Below are positions 1 through 8,412 of a DNA stretch of 64,000 bases, piece after piece (the first letter of the stretch is position 1; each line of letters starts with the position of its first letter). This DNA is from Aquipuribacter sp. SD81 (GTDB lineage: Bacteria > Actinomycetota > Actinomycetes > Actinomycetales > JBBAYJ01). The DNA lies in assembly GCF_037153975.1 (NCBI RefSeq), contig NZ_JBBAYJ010000013.1, positions 1 to 64,000 of the forward strand, in the 5' to 3' direction. The notes beneath the pieces are model-generated. The model searched no databases. It saw only the letters and a program-made list of their open reading frames with translations, and was not told the DNA's origin. The position numbers and the translations under genes are program-made.

Positions 1-11
1 AAACGAATGAG

Positions 12-57
12 TGTCAAGGATCTACCGACACAGATCTGTCAAGCATGTCCCGAAGGT
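12..57. mobile_element. Probable insertion-sequence end (terminal motif, two direct repeats)
   Basis: Two direct repeats of the form TGTCAAGNATNTNCCGA start at 12 and 37, in a stretch less G+C-rich than its surroundings. From memory, motifs of this kind occur at the ends of actinobacterial integrase-core (IS481/IS3-like) insertion sequences as transposase-binding repeats. No transposase gene lies inside the window, so only an end, or a remnant, would be visible. The family assignment is recall, not comparison. Confidence 0.4.
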
Positions 58-63
58 CGACAG

Positions 64-95
64 GGGCACCCCAGCCGTCGGGCACCCCAGCCGTC
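64..95. repeat. Perfect 16-bp tandem duplication
   Basis: The 16-bp unit at 64-79 is repeated exactly at 80-95. The second copy runs into the stop codon of the minus-strand hydrolase gene (stop at 94-96). It looks like a slippage or insertion-associated duplication at the border between the IS-like end and the gene. Confidence 0.7.
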
Positions 96-672
96 AGACG
101 GCGCGCAGGAAGCCGAGCACCCGCTCCACCAGCAGGTCCGCGGCCACGGAGTCGTACGACGGCAGCGACGAGTCCGCGAACAGGTGCGCCTCACCCGGGT
201 ACAGGAAGAGCTCGGCGTCGGCGGTCGAGGCGACGAGCGCGCGGGCGGCGTCGAGGTCGCCCTCGTCGACGAACAGCGGGTCGGCGTCCATCCCGTGCAC
301 CTGCACCGGCACCCCCGTCGGCCACGCGTCACCGAACTCGCCGAGCGGGACGCAGGCGTGGAACAGCAGCGCACCTCGTGCGTCGGCACGGGTCTGCGCG
401 AGCTGCTGGGCGGGCATCACCCCGAGGGAGAACCCCGCGTAGACCGCGCCGTCGGACCCGAGCCCCTCGGCGGCCTCGACCCCGCGCTCCAGCAGCCGAC
501 CGAAGCCGACCCCCTGGGCGTGCGCGATGCCCTCCTCGAGCGTCGTGAAGGTGCGCCCGTCGAAGAGGTCGGGTGTGTGCACGGTGTGCCCGTCCGACCG
601 CAGCCGGTCGGCGAACGCGGCGACCCCGTCCGTCAGCCCCTGCACGTGGTGGAACAGCACGACCTCGGCCAT
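94..672 (-). CDS. Dienelactone hydrolase family protein
   Basis: A 192-residue cytoplasmic alpha/beta hydrolase of the dienelactone hydrolase type. The nucleophile elbow reads GFSLG with Ser at about residue 82, where classical dienelactone hydrolases carry Cys. Candidate acid and base are in GMDADPLF and YPGEAHLF near the C-terminus. The ATG at 672 is chosen because AGGAGGGG lies 6 nt upstream; an in-frame ATG six codons earlier has no such site. The length is a little short for the family but the fold appears complete. The substrate cannot be inferred; the Ser nucleophile suggests an ester or carboxylesterase substrate rather than dienelactone. It stands alone, transcribed toward the IS-like left edge. 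Confidence 0.85.
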   Translation of the reverse strand: MAEVVLFHHVQGLTDGVAAFADRLRSDGHTVHTPDLFDGRTFTTLEEGIAHAQGVGFGRLLERGVEAAEGLGSDGAVYAGFSLGVMPAQQLAQTRADARGALLFHACVPLGEFGDAWPTGVPVQVHGMDADPLFVDEGDLDAARALVASTADAELFLYPGEAHLFADSSLPSYDSVAADLLVERVLGFLRAV

Positions 673-763
673 CTCGACCCCTCCTGGCACCCGACCCGGT
701 TCCCTGTCGCGCCGACGCTAGCCCCGGGCCCGGACAGCCGGTACCGCCCGCGGACGGCTCCGC

Positions 764-794
764 TTGACCCTGACACGGTGACACCCTCTTCCCT
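764..794 (+). promoter_or_regulatory. Candidate MerR-type promoter for the HEAT/MerR pair
   Basis: TTGACC (764-769) is followed by a 19-bp spacer holding TGACACGGTGACAC and a weak TTCCCT -10. MerR-family activators characteristically act on promoters with over-long 19-20 bp spacers, and a MerR gene lies downstream. The half-sites here read as direct rather than inverted repeats, so the assignment is tentative. Confidence 0.35.
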
Positions 795-814
795 GCGGGC
801 AGGAGGTGGTCCCG

Positions 815-1471
815 ATGACCAGCACACGCACCACCCTCGCGGGCGCGCTCGAGGCCCCCGACGCCTCGGTCCGCCTGGCCGCCGCCCTGCGCGCCGGCGC
901 GGTCCCCGACCCTGCGCTCGTCGGCGTCCTCGTCGCCCGCTGCGAGCTCGAGCCGGACTTCTTCGTCCGCGACATGCTGACGTGGGCGCTCACCCGCCAC
1001 CGGTCCGACCAGGTCGTCGACGCGGTGCTGCCCGAGCTGGCCTCGCCCGATTCGCGGGCGCGCAGCCAGGCCGTCCGCACGCTGTCCAAGGTCGCCGACC
1101 TCCGCACGTGGCCGGCGGTCCTCGCGCTGCTCGACGACCCCGACGACGACGTCGCCCGGGCGGCGTGGCGGACGGCTGTGCGGCTGGTCCCTGCCGGTCG
1201 GGAGGCCGGGCTCGCCGAGGAGCTCACCCGTCGGCTGGGCAGGGGCGACGACGACGTGCGGCTGAGCCTCAGCCGCGCGCTCGTCGGGCTCGGCGAGGCC
1301 GCCGAGGAGCCGCTCGCCCGCGCGCTCGGGCACCCGGACGAGGCCGTCCGCACCCACGCGGTCGCCACCCGGCACCTCGCCCGCCAACCGGACGCCGGGT
1401 ACGAGTGCGCCCTGGCGACCGCCCGCCGCGCGGTCGTCCTGCACGGCGCCCCGCTCGTCGACGGCGCCTGA
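815..1471 (+). CDS. HEAT-repeat protein
   Basis: A 218-residue protein made of helical HEAT-like repeats, visible as recurring segments such as DPDDDVARAAWRTA and HPDEAVRTHAVATR with the D-x-x-VR-x-x-A signature. No enzyme motif, signal peptide or membrane segment is seen. The ATG at 815 has AGGAGG 8 nt upstream. It lies 6 bp before a MerR regulator that itself carries a HEAT-repeat C-terminus, so the two are probably co-transcribed and may interact. HEAT scaffolds usually mediate protein-protein contact; the specific role is unknown. Confidence 0.75.
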   Translation: MTSTRTTLAGALEAPDASVRLAAALRAGAVPDPALVGVLVARCELEPDFFVRDMLTWALTRHRSDQVVDAVLPELASPDSRARSQAVRTLSKVADLRTWPAVLALLDDPDDDVARAAWRTAVRLVPAGREAGLAEELTRRLGRGDDDVRLSLSRALVGLGEAAEEPLARALGHPDEAVRTHAVATRHLARQPDAGYECALATARRAVVLHGAPLVDGA

Positions 1472-1477
1472 GGCACC

Positions 1478-2485
1478 GTGCTCATCGGCGAGGTGGCGGA
1501 GCGCTCGGGCGTGAGCGCCCGGATGCTCCGCCACTACGACCGGCTCGGGCTGCTGCGCCCGTCCGGACGCACCGGGAACGGGTACCGGCACTACTCGGAC
1601 GACGACCTGCGCCGGCTCTTCTGCGTCGAGGCGCTGCGCTCCCTCGGCCTCCGCCTGGGCGACGTGGCGACGGTCCTCGACGAGCCCGGCTTCGAGCCCG
1701 GTCCCCTGCTGGAGCGACTGCGCGCCGAGACCAGCGCCCGGCTCGAGCGGGACACCGAGCTGCTGCGGCGTCTGACCCGGGTGCGAGCGGGTGGCACCGG
1801 CACGTGGGACGACGTCCTCCGCACCACCGCGCTCGTCCGCGGGCTCGACTCCCCCGACGGCTCGCGGCGGCACCGGGCCGCCCTCGCCGCGCGGGCCGGC
1901 GCCGACGTCGGCACGCTCGTCGAGTCGGTCCTCGCCGAGACCGACCCCGTCGTGGCGGGGTCCCTGCGCTGGGCGCTGCGACCCCACGGGGACGCCGCCG
2001 TGTCCGCGCTCGCGCGAGCCCTCGACGGGTCCGACGCGCGCGACGGACAGGGTCCCGGGCGCGCCAGGCGCGCCGTCGAGGCCCTCGCCGCGCTCGGCAC
2101 GCCAGGAGCGGTCGAGGTGCTGCGCCGCACAGGCGGCCACGACGACCCCGGCGTGCGCGGGCGCGCGCTGCTCGCCCGCGCCCGGGCCGGCCACGACGAC
2201 GTCCTGCCCGGGCTCGTCGACCTCGTCGCGGCCGGGCGGGACGACGTCGAGGCCGCCGACGCCCTCGGACGGCTCGTGCGCGAGGGTGCCGTGCCCGCCG
2301 ACGCGGCCGTCACCGCGCTCCGGGCCGCACTCGACGGCGCCGACGCGCCGGTCCGGCGCCGCGTCACGGCCTCGCTCGCCGAGCTGCCCCTGCCCGCCAC
2401 GGGGCCCGTCCTCCGCGAGCTGGAGCACGACACCGACCGCGGTGTCGCCCTCACGGCACGCGCCCTGCTCGCCCGGGACTCCTGA
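1478..2485 (+). CDS. MerR-family regulator with HEAT-repeat sensor domain
   Basis: A 335-residue protein. Residues 1-70 are a typical MerR winged helix (MLIGEVAERSGVSARMLRHYDRLGLL then YRHYSDDDL split here for length), followed by the usual dimerisation helix to about residue 105. Residues 115-335 form HEAT-like repeats (SDARDGQGPGRARRAVEALA, DPGVRGRALLARA and similar). A canonical MerR protein has only a short effector domain, so the HEAT array replaces a ligand pocket with a protein-binding surface. It starts at GTG 1478, 6 bp after the stand-alone HEAT gene, and ends about 100 bp before an ABC exporter gene that it may control. Confidence 0.8.
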   Translation: MLIGEVAERSGVSARMLRHYDRLGLLRPSGRTGNGYRHYSDDDLRRLFCVEALRSLGLRLGDVATVLDEPGFEPGPLLERLRAETSARLERDTELLRRLTRVRAGGTGTWDDVLRTTALVRGLDSPDGSRRHRAALAARAGADVGTLVESVLAETDPVVAGSLRWALRPHGDAAVSALARALDGSDARDGQGPGRARRAVEALAALGTPGAVEVLRRTGGHDDPGVRGRALLARARAGHDDVLPGLVDLVAAGRDDVEAADALGRLVREGAVPADAAVTALRAALDGADAPVRRRVTASLAELPLPATGPVLRELEHDTDRGVALTARALLARDS

Positions 2486-2591
2486 CCCGTCGTCCGGGAA
2501 ACCCCTTTGCCGCGGCCGCGCCGTGCGCGGATGCTGTCCTGCGGCCGGGTCGGACGACCGGCCCGCCGACCACCTGGACAGGGGAGCTCTC

Positions 2592-5500
2592 GTGCGCCTG
2601 CTCGCGGACCTGTGGGCGACGTCCCCGCGACGGACGGGCCTCGTCGCCGTCCTCGTCGTGCTCGCCGCAGGCGGTCGTGCCGCCGCGGCCGCGCTCGCCG
2701 GACCGGTGCTCGTCGACCGCTCCGTCGCCGCCTTCACCGGCCTCGCCGCCGGCCTCGCCGTCTCGGTCGTCGCGGCGCTCGTGGCCCGGGTCGTCCTCGC
2801 CGGGCTCAGCGCCGACTGGGCCGCCGACGTGCGCCGCCGCTCCACCCGCGTCGCCCTCGCCCAGGAGCTGCCCCGCCTGGAGCACACGCCCGTCGGGGAG
2901 CTGCTGGACCGCATCGACCACGACATGCACGACACCGCCGCGCTCGTGCGCAGCCAGGGCCTGCACATCGTCACCTCGCTGCTCACCGGGCTGCTGTCGG
3001 TCGTGACGGCGCTGCTCGTGTGGTGGCCCGCGGGGCTGGCCCTCGCCGCGCTGAGCGCGGTGCTCGTCGTCGCGCTCAGGCCGCTCGCGCTGCGCATCGG
3101 CCCGCTGCGCGTGCGCGAGGAGGCCGCCTGGTCCGACCTCGCTGCCGTCATGGAGGAGGGCGTCCACGGCCAGGACGACGTGCGCACGACGCTGGCCCAG
3201 CCGTACGTGCTGCGCCTGTACGCCCGCCGGGCCGCACAGGTCATCGAGCGGGGTCGCCACGTGTGGCGGCTGTCGGCGTACCTCGTGTGCGGCGCGCTCG
3301 CCATGGTGTCGCTCGTCATGGCCGCGCTCGTCGTCACCGGCGCGGTGCTCATCGGCAGCGGCCGGCTCGACGCGGCCGCGCTTACGAGCGTGTGGGTGCT
3401 CGCACTCGCCTTCGCCGGGACGGTCAGCACGATCTCCCACAACGTCGCCGAGCTGCAGAACGCGCTGGGCGCGTGGACACGGGTCCGGCTGCTGCTCGAC
3501 TCCCCGCAGGAGCCGACCGGCGGCGACGCGCCGCGCGACGGCGACATCGAGGTCCGCTCCCTCACCTTCCGCTACCCCGACGACCCGGACGGCCCGCCCG
3601 CCCTGCGCGACGTGAGCCTCACCTTCCGCCGCGGCCGCTCCTACGCCGTCGTCGGACGCACGGGGGCGGGCAAGTCGACGCTGTCCTCGGTCCTCACCCG
3701 CGCGCTGCCCGTCCCCCGGGGCGCCGTGTTCCTGCGCGACGGCGACGGCGCCACCGACCTCGTCGACGTCGACCTCGACCTGCTCCGTCGCCACGTCGCC
3801 GTCGTCCCGCAGCGCACCGAGATCCTCACCGGCACGCTCGCGGAGAATGTCGCGCTGTTCGAGCCGGACCTGCTCGACAGGGTTCCCGCGGTGCTCTCCG
3901 AGCTCGGCCTCGACGCCTGGCTCGCCGAGCTGCCCGCCGGCCTCGAGACCCGCCTCGGCGAGGGCGGCCACACGCTGTCCGCGGGCCAGGCCCAGCTCGT
4001 CGCCTTCGCGCGCATCCTCGTCCGCGACCCGCGGGTCGTCGTGCTCGACGAGGCGACCGCCCGCATGGACCCGGTGACGGAGGCGCGCGTCCGGGCGGCG
4101 ACGGACCGGCTGCTCGCCGACCGGATCGGCATCGTCGTCGCGCACCGGCTGTCCTCGGTGAGCCGGTGCGACGAGGTCGTCGTGCTCGCCGGCGGTCGCG
4201 TGGTGGAGGCCGGCCCGCTCGCGACGTCGCGCCGCTTCGCCGAGCTCCTCGCAACCGCAGGCGGCGCGGGTGGGGCCCACGACCTCGCCCTCGACGCCGA
4301 GGCCGCGCTGGGACTCGACTCGGCTGCGCCGATGCCCCCGTGGCCGGCCGGCGCGACCGACGCGACCGACCCGATCGACGCGACCGACGCGACCGACGCG
4401 ACCGACGCGACCGACCGGCACGACCGGCTCGACCCACCCACCGCCCCGCCGCCGCCCCGGGCCCGGCCGTGGCGGGAGCTGCTGCGCATGTGCGTCAACG
4501 ACCCGCGTCTCGGTCTCGTCGCCATCGCCGCGTTCTCGGTCGTCGTCGTGTTCGGCTTCGACGGCTCGGTGCTCGCGTGGCTGTGGTCCGACCTCGTCGA
4601 CGGCACCGGCGGGCTGCTGTGGCCGACGGTCGGCCTCGTCACCGCGCTGCTGCTGCCCGTCGCCACGAGCCTCGTCGCGTTCCGGCGCTTCCCCGAGTGG
4701 TGGGTCCGGCAGATGCTGCGGCTCGGGCTGCGCGTGCTGCGCGGGCAGACCGGGCCCCGCCGGGTCAGCCGGTACCAGCCGGCGGAGGTCGTCGCGCAGA
4801 CCGGCGACACCGAGCGGGTCGTCAGCCTGTCCGACAACCTCTACGACCAGGCGCTCGGGCTGTTCCTCGTCGTCGTCATGACGGTCGTGTCGGGCTCGGT
4901 CGTGCCCGGGCTGTTCTTCCTCGGCACGATGGTCGTGTCCGGTCTCGTCGCGGTCGCGTTCGGTCCGGCGCTGCACCGCCTCGCCGGCGAGGCGATCACG
5001 AGCCGCGCGGCCTTCGCGTCCTCGCTCGTCTCGGCGCTGTCGGCCGCGCGCACCGTCAAGCTGTCCGGCGCGACGCCGGCCGTGCTCGCGTACCTCGCCC
5101 GCCTCGACGCCGTCCGCAGCGCGACGCTCGCCCGCGAGGTCCGGCTGACGGTGTGGGCGAGCGCCGCCCCGCCGCTGCTGTCGGGCCTGCTGCCGCTCGT
5201 CGCGTGGTCGCTGTACCTGCGCGGCAGCCTGTCCTCGACGGCGACCTTCGTCGCGGTGTCGACGCTCGCGGCCGCGCAGTGGTTCGGCTTCACGACGGCC
5301 TCCATCGCCTCCAAGTACCCCTCGGCGCGGGTGTGGGTGCGCCGCGCGACGGAGATGGCGGGCACCTCGACCCTCACCCTCCCGGTGCCGGGGGTCGACC
5401 TGTCGACCGGTGCGGCGCCCGCGCCCGCGCCCCCGGTCCGGGTGCCGCTGGAGCGGCTGGAGCTCCGCGGGTTCGACGCCGTCCACGACGACGGCACCCT

Positions 5501-6128
5501 CGGCGCGCGGGGGGTGGACCTCGAGGTCCGCCGCGGCGAGCTCGTGCTGCTCGTCGGCCCCGTCGGGTCCGGCAAGAGCTCGCTGCTGCGGGCGCTGGCC
5601 GGCATCGTCGACCACCGCGGCTCGCTGCGGTGGAACGGCGAGGAGGTCGCCGACCCCGCCTCCTTCCTGCGCCCGCAGCAGGTCGGCTACGTCTCGCAGC
5701 TGCCGCGGGTCCTGTCCGGGACCATCGCGGAGAACGTCCACCTCGGTCACGACGTCGAGGTCGAGGGTGCGCTCACCGCGGCGCAGCTCGACCACGACAT
5801 CGCCTCCGCGGGTGGCGTCACGACCGTCATCGGGCACAAGGGCGTCCGGCTGTCCGGCGGGCAGCTGCAGCGCCTCGCCCTCGCCCGGGCGCTCGCGCCG
5901 CAGACCGAGCTGCTGGTCGCCGACGACGTGTCGTCCGCGCTCGACGTCGAGACCGAGCTCGACCTGTGGCAGGCCCTGCGGGACCGGGGCACCACCGTCG
6001 TCGGCTCGACCTCGAAGCGCGCCGCGCTGGAGCGGGCCGACCGGGTCGTCGTGCTCGTCGGCGGGGTCGTGGTCGCGCAGGGTCCGTGGTCGCGGCTGCG
6101 CGGCGACTGGGGGCGGCTCGCGGGCTGA
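2592..6128 (+). CDS. Single-chain ABC exporter (TMD-NBD-TMD-NBD)
   Basis: A 1178-residue fused heterodimeric-type ABC exporter. TMD1 spans about residues 10-310, NBD1 about 335-565, a DAT-rich linker 570-625, TMD2 630-930 and NBD2 950-1178. NBD1 has Walker A GRTGAGKST (about 355), a degenerate signature LSAGQ, Walker B VVVLDEATA with the catalytic Glu, and an H-loop His (VAHRLSS). NBD2 has Walker A GPVGSGKSS (about 988), canonical LSGGQLQRLALARA, but Walker B LLVADDVSS with Asp for Glu and no H-loop His (GSTSKRA). Site pairing thus gives one consensus and one degenerate ATP site, as known for TM287/288-like exporters. Start GTG 2592 follows GGGGAG. The substrate is unknown; the MerR/HEAT regulator upstream suggests efflux. 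Confidence 0.88.
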   Translation: MRLLADLWATSPRRTGLVAVLVVLAAGGRAAAAALAGPVLVDRSVAAFTGLAAGLAVSVVAALVARVVLAGLSADWAADVRRRSTRVALAQELPRLEHTPVGELLDRIDHDMHDTAALVRSQGLHIVTSLLTGLLSVVTALLVWWPAGLALAALSAVLVVALRPLALRIGPLRVREEAAWSDLAAVMEEGVHGQDDVRTTLAQPYVLRLYARRAAQVIERGRHVWRLSAYLVCGALAMVSLVMAALVVTGAVLIGSGRLDAAALTSVWVLALAFAGTVSTISHNVAELQNALGAWTRVRLLLDSPQEPTGGDAPRDGDIEVRSLTFRYPDDPDGPPALRDVSLTFRRGRSYAVVGRTGAGKSTLSSVLTRALPVPRGAVFLRDGDGATDLVDVDLDLLRRHVAVVPQRTEILTGTLAENVALFEPDLLDRVPAVLSELGLDAWLAELPAGLETRLGEGGHTLSAGQAQLVAFARILVRDPRVVVLDEATARMDPVTEARVRAATDRLLADRIGIVVAHRLSSVSRCDEVVVLAGGRVVEAGPLATSRRFAELLATAGGAGGAHDLALDAEAALGLDSAAPMPPWPAGATDATDPIDATDATDATDATDRHDRLDPPTAPPPPRARPWRELLRMCVNDPRLGLVAIAAFSVVVVFGFDGSVLAWLWSDLVDGTGGLLWPTVGLVTALLLPVATSLVAFRRFPEWWVRQMLRLGLRVLRGQTGPRRVSRYQPAEVVAQTGDTERVVSLSDNLYDQALGLFLVVVMTVVSGSVVPGLFFLGTMVVSGLVAVAFGPALHRLAGEAITSRAAFASSLVSALSAARTVKLSGATPAVLAYLARLDAVRSATLAREVRLTVWASAAPPLLSGLLPLVAWSLYLRGSLSSTATFVAVSTLAAAQWFGFTTASIASKYPSARVWVRRATEMAGTSTLTLPVPGVDLSTGAAPAPAPPVRVPLERLELRGFDAVHDDGTLGARGVDLEVRRGELVLLVGPVGSGKSSLLRALAGIVDHRGSLRWNGEEVADPASFLRPQQVGYVSQLPRVLSGTIAENVHLGHDVEVEGALTAAQLDHDIASAGGVTTVIGHKGVRLSGGQLQRLALARALAPQTELLVADDVSSALDVETELDLWQALRDRGTTVVGSTSKRAALERADRVVVLVGGVVVAQGPWSRLRGDWGRLAG
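4353..4415 (+). repeat. 9-bp microsatellite in ABC exporter linker
   Basis: Seven copies of GCGACCGAC (one altered at 4371-4379) encode an Ala-Thr-Asp repeat in the linker between the two exporter halves. The period keeps the reading frame, so copy-number change would alter only linker length. Confidence 0.9.
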
Positions 6129-6223
6129 GACGTGAGGGACCGGTGGTCAAACGTCGGGCTCCTCACACCAGCCGCACCCCCGGAACCCGAGTAGACGGCC
6201 CACGCGCCGGGGACCTCGTCGGC

Positions 6224-7060
6224 ATGACTGAGATCACCGCCCACCACGGCCTGCTCAAGGACGTCGACCTGCACGTGGACGACCACGGCGGCCCCGGCCG
6301 TCCCGTCGTCCTCATCCACGGCTGGCCGCTGTCGGGCGAAGCCTTCGCGCACAACGTCGGCGCCCTCTCCGACGCCGGCTACCGCGTCGTCACCTACGAC
6401 CGCCGCGGCTTCGGGCGCAGCGACCAGCCGCGCACCGGCTACACCTACGACACGCTGTCGGAGGACCTGCAGGCGCTGCTGGAGGCGCTCGACCTCCGCG
6501 ACGTCACCCTCGTCGGCTTCTCGATGGGCGGCGGCGAGGTCGCGCGCTACCTGTCGAGGTACGGCGCCGAGCGCATCCGCAGCGTCGTGTTCGCCTCCGC
6601 GGTGCCGCCGTACATGGCGCAGACCGACGACAACCCGGACGGCCCGCTGCCGCAGAGCCAGGCGAAGGAGATGACGGAGCAGCTGACGAAGGACCCCGAC
6701 GCCTTCTACGACGACTTCACGACGCAGTTCTTCGCCGTCGACGGCCGGCTCGCGGTCAGCGAGGAGGAGCGGCAGAACGCGCTCGCGCTGTGCAAGCAGG
6801 CCGACAAGAAGGCCGCCCTCGGCTGCATGGCCGCCTTCGGCGAGACCGACTTCCGTGACGACCTCGCGACCATCTCCGTGCCCACCCTCGTGCTGCACGG
6901 CGACGCGGACGCGGTCGTCCCGCTCGAGGGCTCCGGCGCCCGCACGCACGCCGCGGTGACGGGCAGCAGCCTGCACGTCATCTCCGGCGCGCCGCACGGG
7001 GTCAACGTGAGCCACCCCGAGGAGTGGAACGCGGCGGTCGTCGACTTCCTGGCCCGCTGA
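6224..7060 (+). CDS. Alpha/beta hydrolase (non-haem haloperoxidase/esterase type)
   Basis: A 278-residue protein with the complete alpha/beta hydrolase set: oxyanion HGWPL (about 32-36), nucleophile GFSMGGGE with Ser100, acid in LHGDADAVVP and base in SGAPHGVNVSH. Overall pattern (YDRRGFGRSDQP, EDLQALLEALDL) matches the cofactor-free chloroperoxidase/arylesterase group. Family members hydrolyse esters or lactones and can make peracids; the physiological substrate is not deducible. ATG 6224 is the first codon of the conserved N-terminus; no clear Shine-Dalgarno is close. No signal peptide. It ends in a shared terminator with the convergent small membrane protein. Confidence 0.88.
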   Translation: MTEITAHHGLLKDVDLHVDDHGGPGRPVVLIHGWPLSGEAFAHNVGALSDAGYRVVTYDRRGFGRSDQPRTGYTYDTLSEDLQALLEALDLRDVTLVGFSMGGGEVARYLSRYGAERIRSVVFASAVPPYMAQTDDNPDGPLPQSQAKEMTEQLTKDPDAFYDDFTTQFFAVDGRLAVSEEERQNALALCKQADKKAALGCMAAFGETDFRDDLATISVPTLVLHGDADAVVPLEGSGARTHAAVTGSSLHVISGAPHGVNVSHPEEWNAAVVDFLAR

Positions 7061-7071
7061 CGGCAGGTGCG

Positions 7072-7102
7072 GCCCCCGCCGGGTCTCAGGCCGGGCGGGG
7101 GC
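7072..7102. terminator. Bidirectional terminator between convergent genes
   Basis: GCCCCCGCC (7072-7080) is perfectly complementary to GGCGGGGGC (7094-7102), with further pairing outside. The hairpin lies just after the hydrolase stop and overlaps the stop of the convergent small membrane protein, so it can serve both strands. Confidence 0.65.
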
Positions 7103-7286
7103 GCACCACCGCGTTGCGCACGACGACCGCGGACGCGACGAGGTAGAGCGGGATGCCGACGAAGAGCAGCGCGGTCTCGACGGGGACGACGGCGTGCTCG
7201 ACGAGGCCGAGCACGACGCAGACGAGTCCGAGCTGGCTCAGCGTGAAGGCGAGCGCGGTCCGGTAGGTGTGGCGGGTGGGGCTCAC
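7086..7286 (-). CDS. Small two-helix membrane protein
   Basis: A 66-residue protein with two hydrophobic helices (about residues 8-30 and 35-57) and an Arg-rich C-terminal tail. GTG 7286 is selected because AGGAGG lies about 6 nt upstream. I recognise no family. It is downstream of, and in the same direction as, the DHH phosphoesterase gene, about 100 bp away. Confidence 0.65.
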   Translation of the reverse strand: MSPTRHTYRTALAFTLSQLGLVCVVLGLVEHAVVPVETALLFVGIPLYLVASAVVVRNAVVRPRPA

Positions 7287-7386
7287 TGGTGCCTCCTGGG
7301 CGGGGGCGCCCGGGGTGGGCGCGGGCGGGACGCTCCTCCTGCCGGCTGGGAGCGGGCTGGGAACGGGCGGGGGGTGGACGGTCGCG

Positions 7387-8352
7387 TCAGCGACCGCGGA
7401 GGGCGCCGACGACGTCGGCGAGCGTCCGCTCGGCGGCCTCGTGCGGCACCTGGCACGTGCCGGCGGCCGCGTGGCCGCCGCCGCCGTGGGCGAGGCACAC
7501 GGCACCGACGTCGACGGTCGAGCTGCGGTCGAGGATCGAGCGCCCGACCGCGAGCACGGTGTTCTGCCGGTTGCGGCCCCACATGACGTGGACCGACACC
7601 CGGGCCTGCGGGAACAGCGCGTAGACGAGGAAGCGGTTCCCGGCGTGGACGACGTCCTCCTCGCGGAGGTCGACGACGGCGACGTCGCCGTGCAGCGTCG
7701 TCACCCGCAGCAGCTGCGCGCGGAACAGCTCCTCCTGCGCCCGGTACAGCTCGACCCGCTCGGCGACGTCGGGCAGGGCGAGGATCTCGGTGACGTCCTG
7801 GTAGCGGACGCAGTGGTCGATGAGCTGCATCATGAGCTGGTAGTTCGACACCCGGAAGTCGCGGAAGCGGCCGAGCCCGGTGCGGCTGTCCATGAGGAAG
7901 TTGAGCAGCGTCCAGCCCGACGGCTCGAGCACGTCGGCGAGCGCGTACTGCGCGGAGTCCGCCTGGTCGACCGCGCGCATGAGCTCGTCCGACACGGCCG
8001 GCTCGTGGCCCGCGGCGGTGAGCCACGAGTGCACGACCCGCGCGGCCGACGGTGCGGCCGGGTCGATGACGTGTCGCGGGGACGCCTGGTTGCGCACGGT
8101 CTCCGACAGGTGGTGGTCGAACACGAGGTGCGCGCGCGGGTCGAACGGCAGGTTCGTCAGCAGGTCGCGGCCCGTGACGTCGACCGTCCCGTCCTGCACG
8201 TCCTTCGGGTGGACGAAGAGGATGTCGTCGATGAGGCCGGCCTGGCGCAGCAGCACCGCGCACACGAGGCCGTCGAAGTCGCTGCGGGTCACGAGCCGGA
8301 AGGGGCCCGCGCCGAGCACGGCGGACGCGTCGAGGACGAGGGTGTCGGTCAC
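7387..8352 (-). CDS. DHH-family phosphoesterase
   Basis: A 321-residue DHH/DHHA1 phosphoesterase. Metal-binding motifs are visible in order: SDFDGLVCA (about residue 24), FDHHLSE (about 79), VDQADSA (about 128), and the DHHA1 substrate-binding AHGGGGHAAAG near residue 295. The family includes RecJ, NrnA, c-di-AMP phosphodiesterases and exopolyphosphatases. The Asp/His spacing and length resemble the stand-alone exopolyphosphatase-like group rather than RecJ. Cytosolic; Mn2+ dependence is expected from the family. GTG 8352 is the earliest plausible start, with no clear Shine-Dalgarno. The exact substrate (nano-RNA, cyclic dinucleotide or polyphosphate) is open. Confidence 0.85.
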   Translation of the reverse strand: MTDTLVLDASAVLGAGPFRLVTRSDFDGLVCAVLLRQAGLIDDILFVHPKDVQDGTVDVTGRDLLTNLPFDPRAHLVFDHHLSETVRNQASPRHVIDPAAPSAARVVHSWLTAAGHEPAVSDELMRAVDQADSAQYALADVLEPSGWTLLNFLMDSRTGLGRFRDFRVSNYQLMMQLIDHCVRYQDVTEILALPDVAERVELYRAQEELFRAQLLRVTTLHGDVAVVDLREEDVVHAGNRFLVYALFPQARVSVHVMWGRNRQNTVLAVGRSILDRSSTVDVGAVCLAHGGGGHAAAGTCQVPHEAAERTLADVVGALRGR

Positions 8353-8412
8353 CCGGTCCGGATCGGGGGCGCTGCGACCGGACTTGAGCGCGAGGCGCGC
8401 CCGTCCGCCCTC

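Noticed and set aside
7-3006. Long open frame across the left end
   Set aside because: It crosses the hydrolase, HEAT, MerR and exporter genes in another frame, with Arg/Pro/Ala-rich shadow composition; a by-product of high G+C.
6129-6223. Possible small gene between exporter and hydrolase
   Set aside because: Only 95 bp, no start with ribosome-binding site and no conserved pattern.
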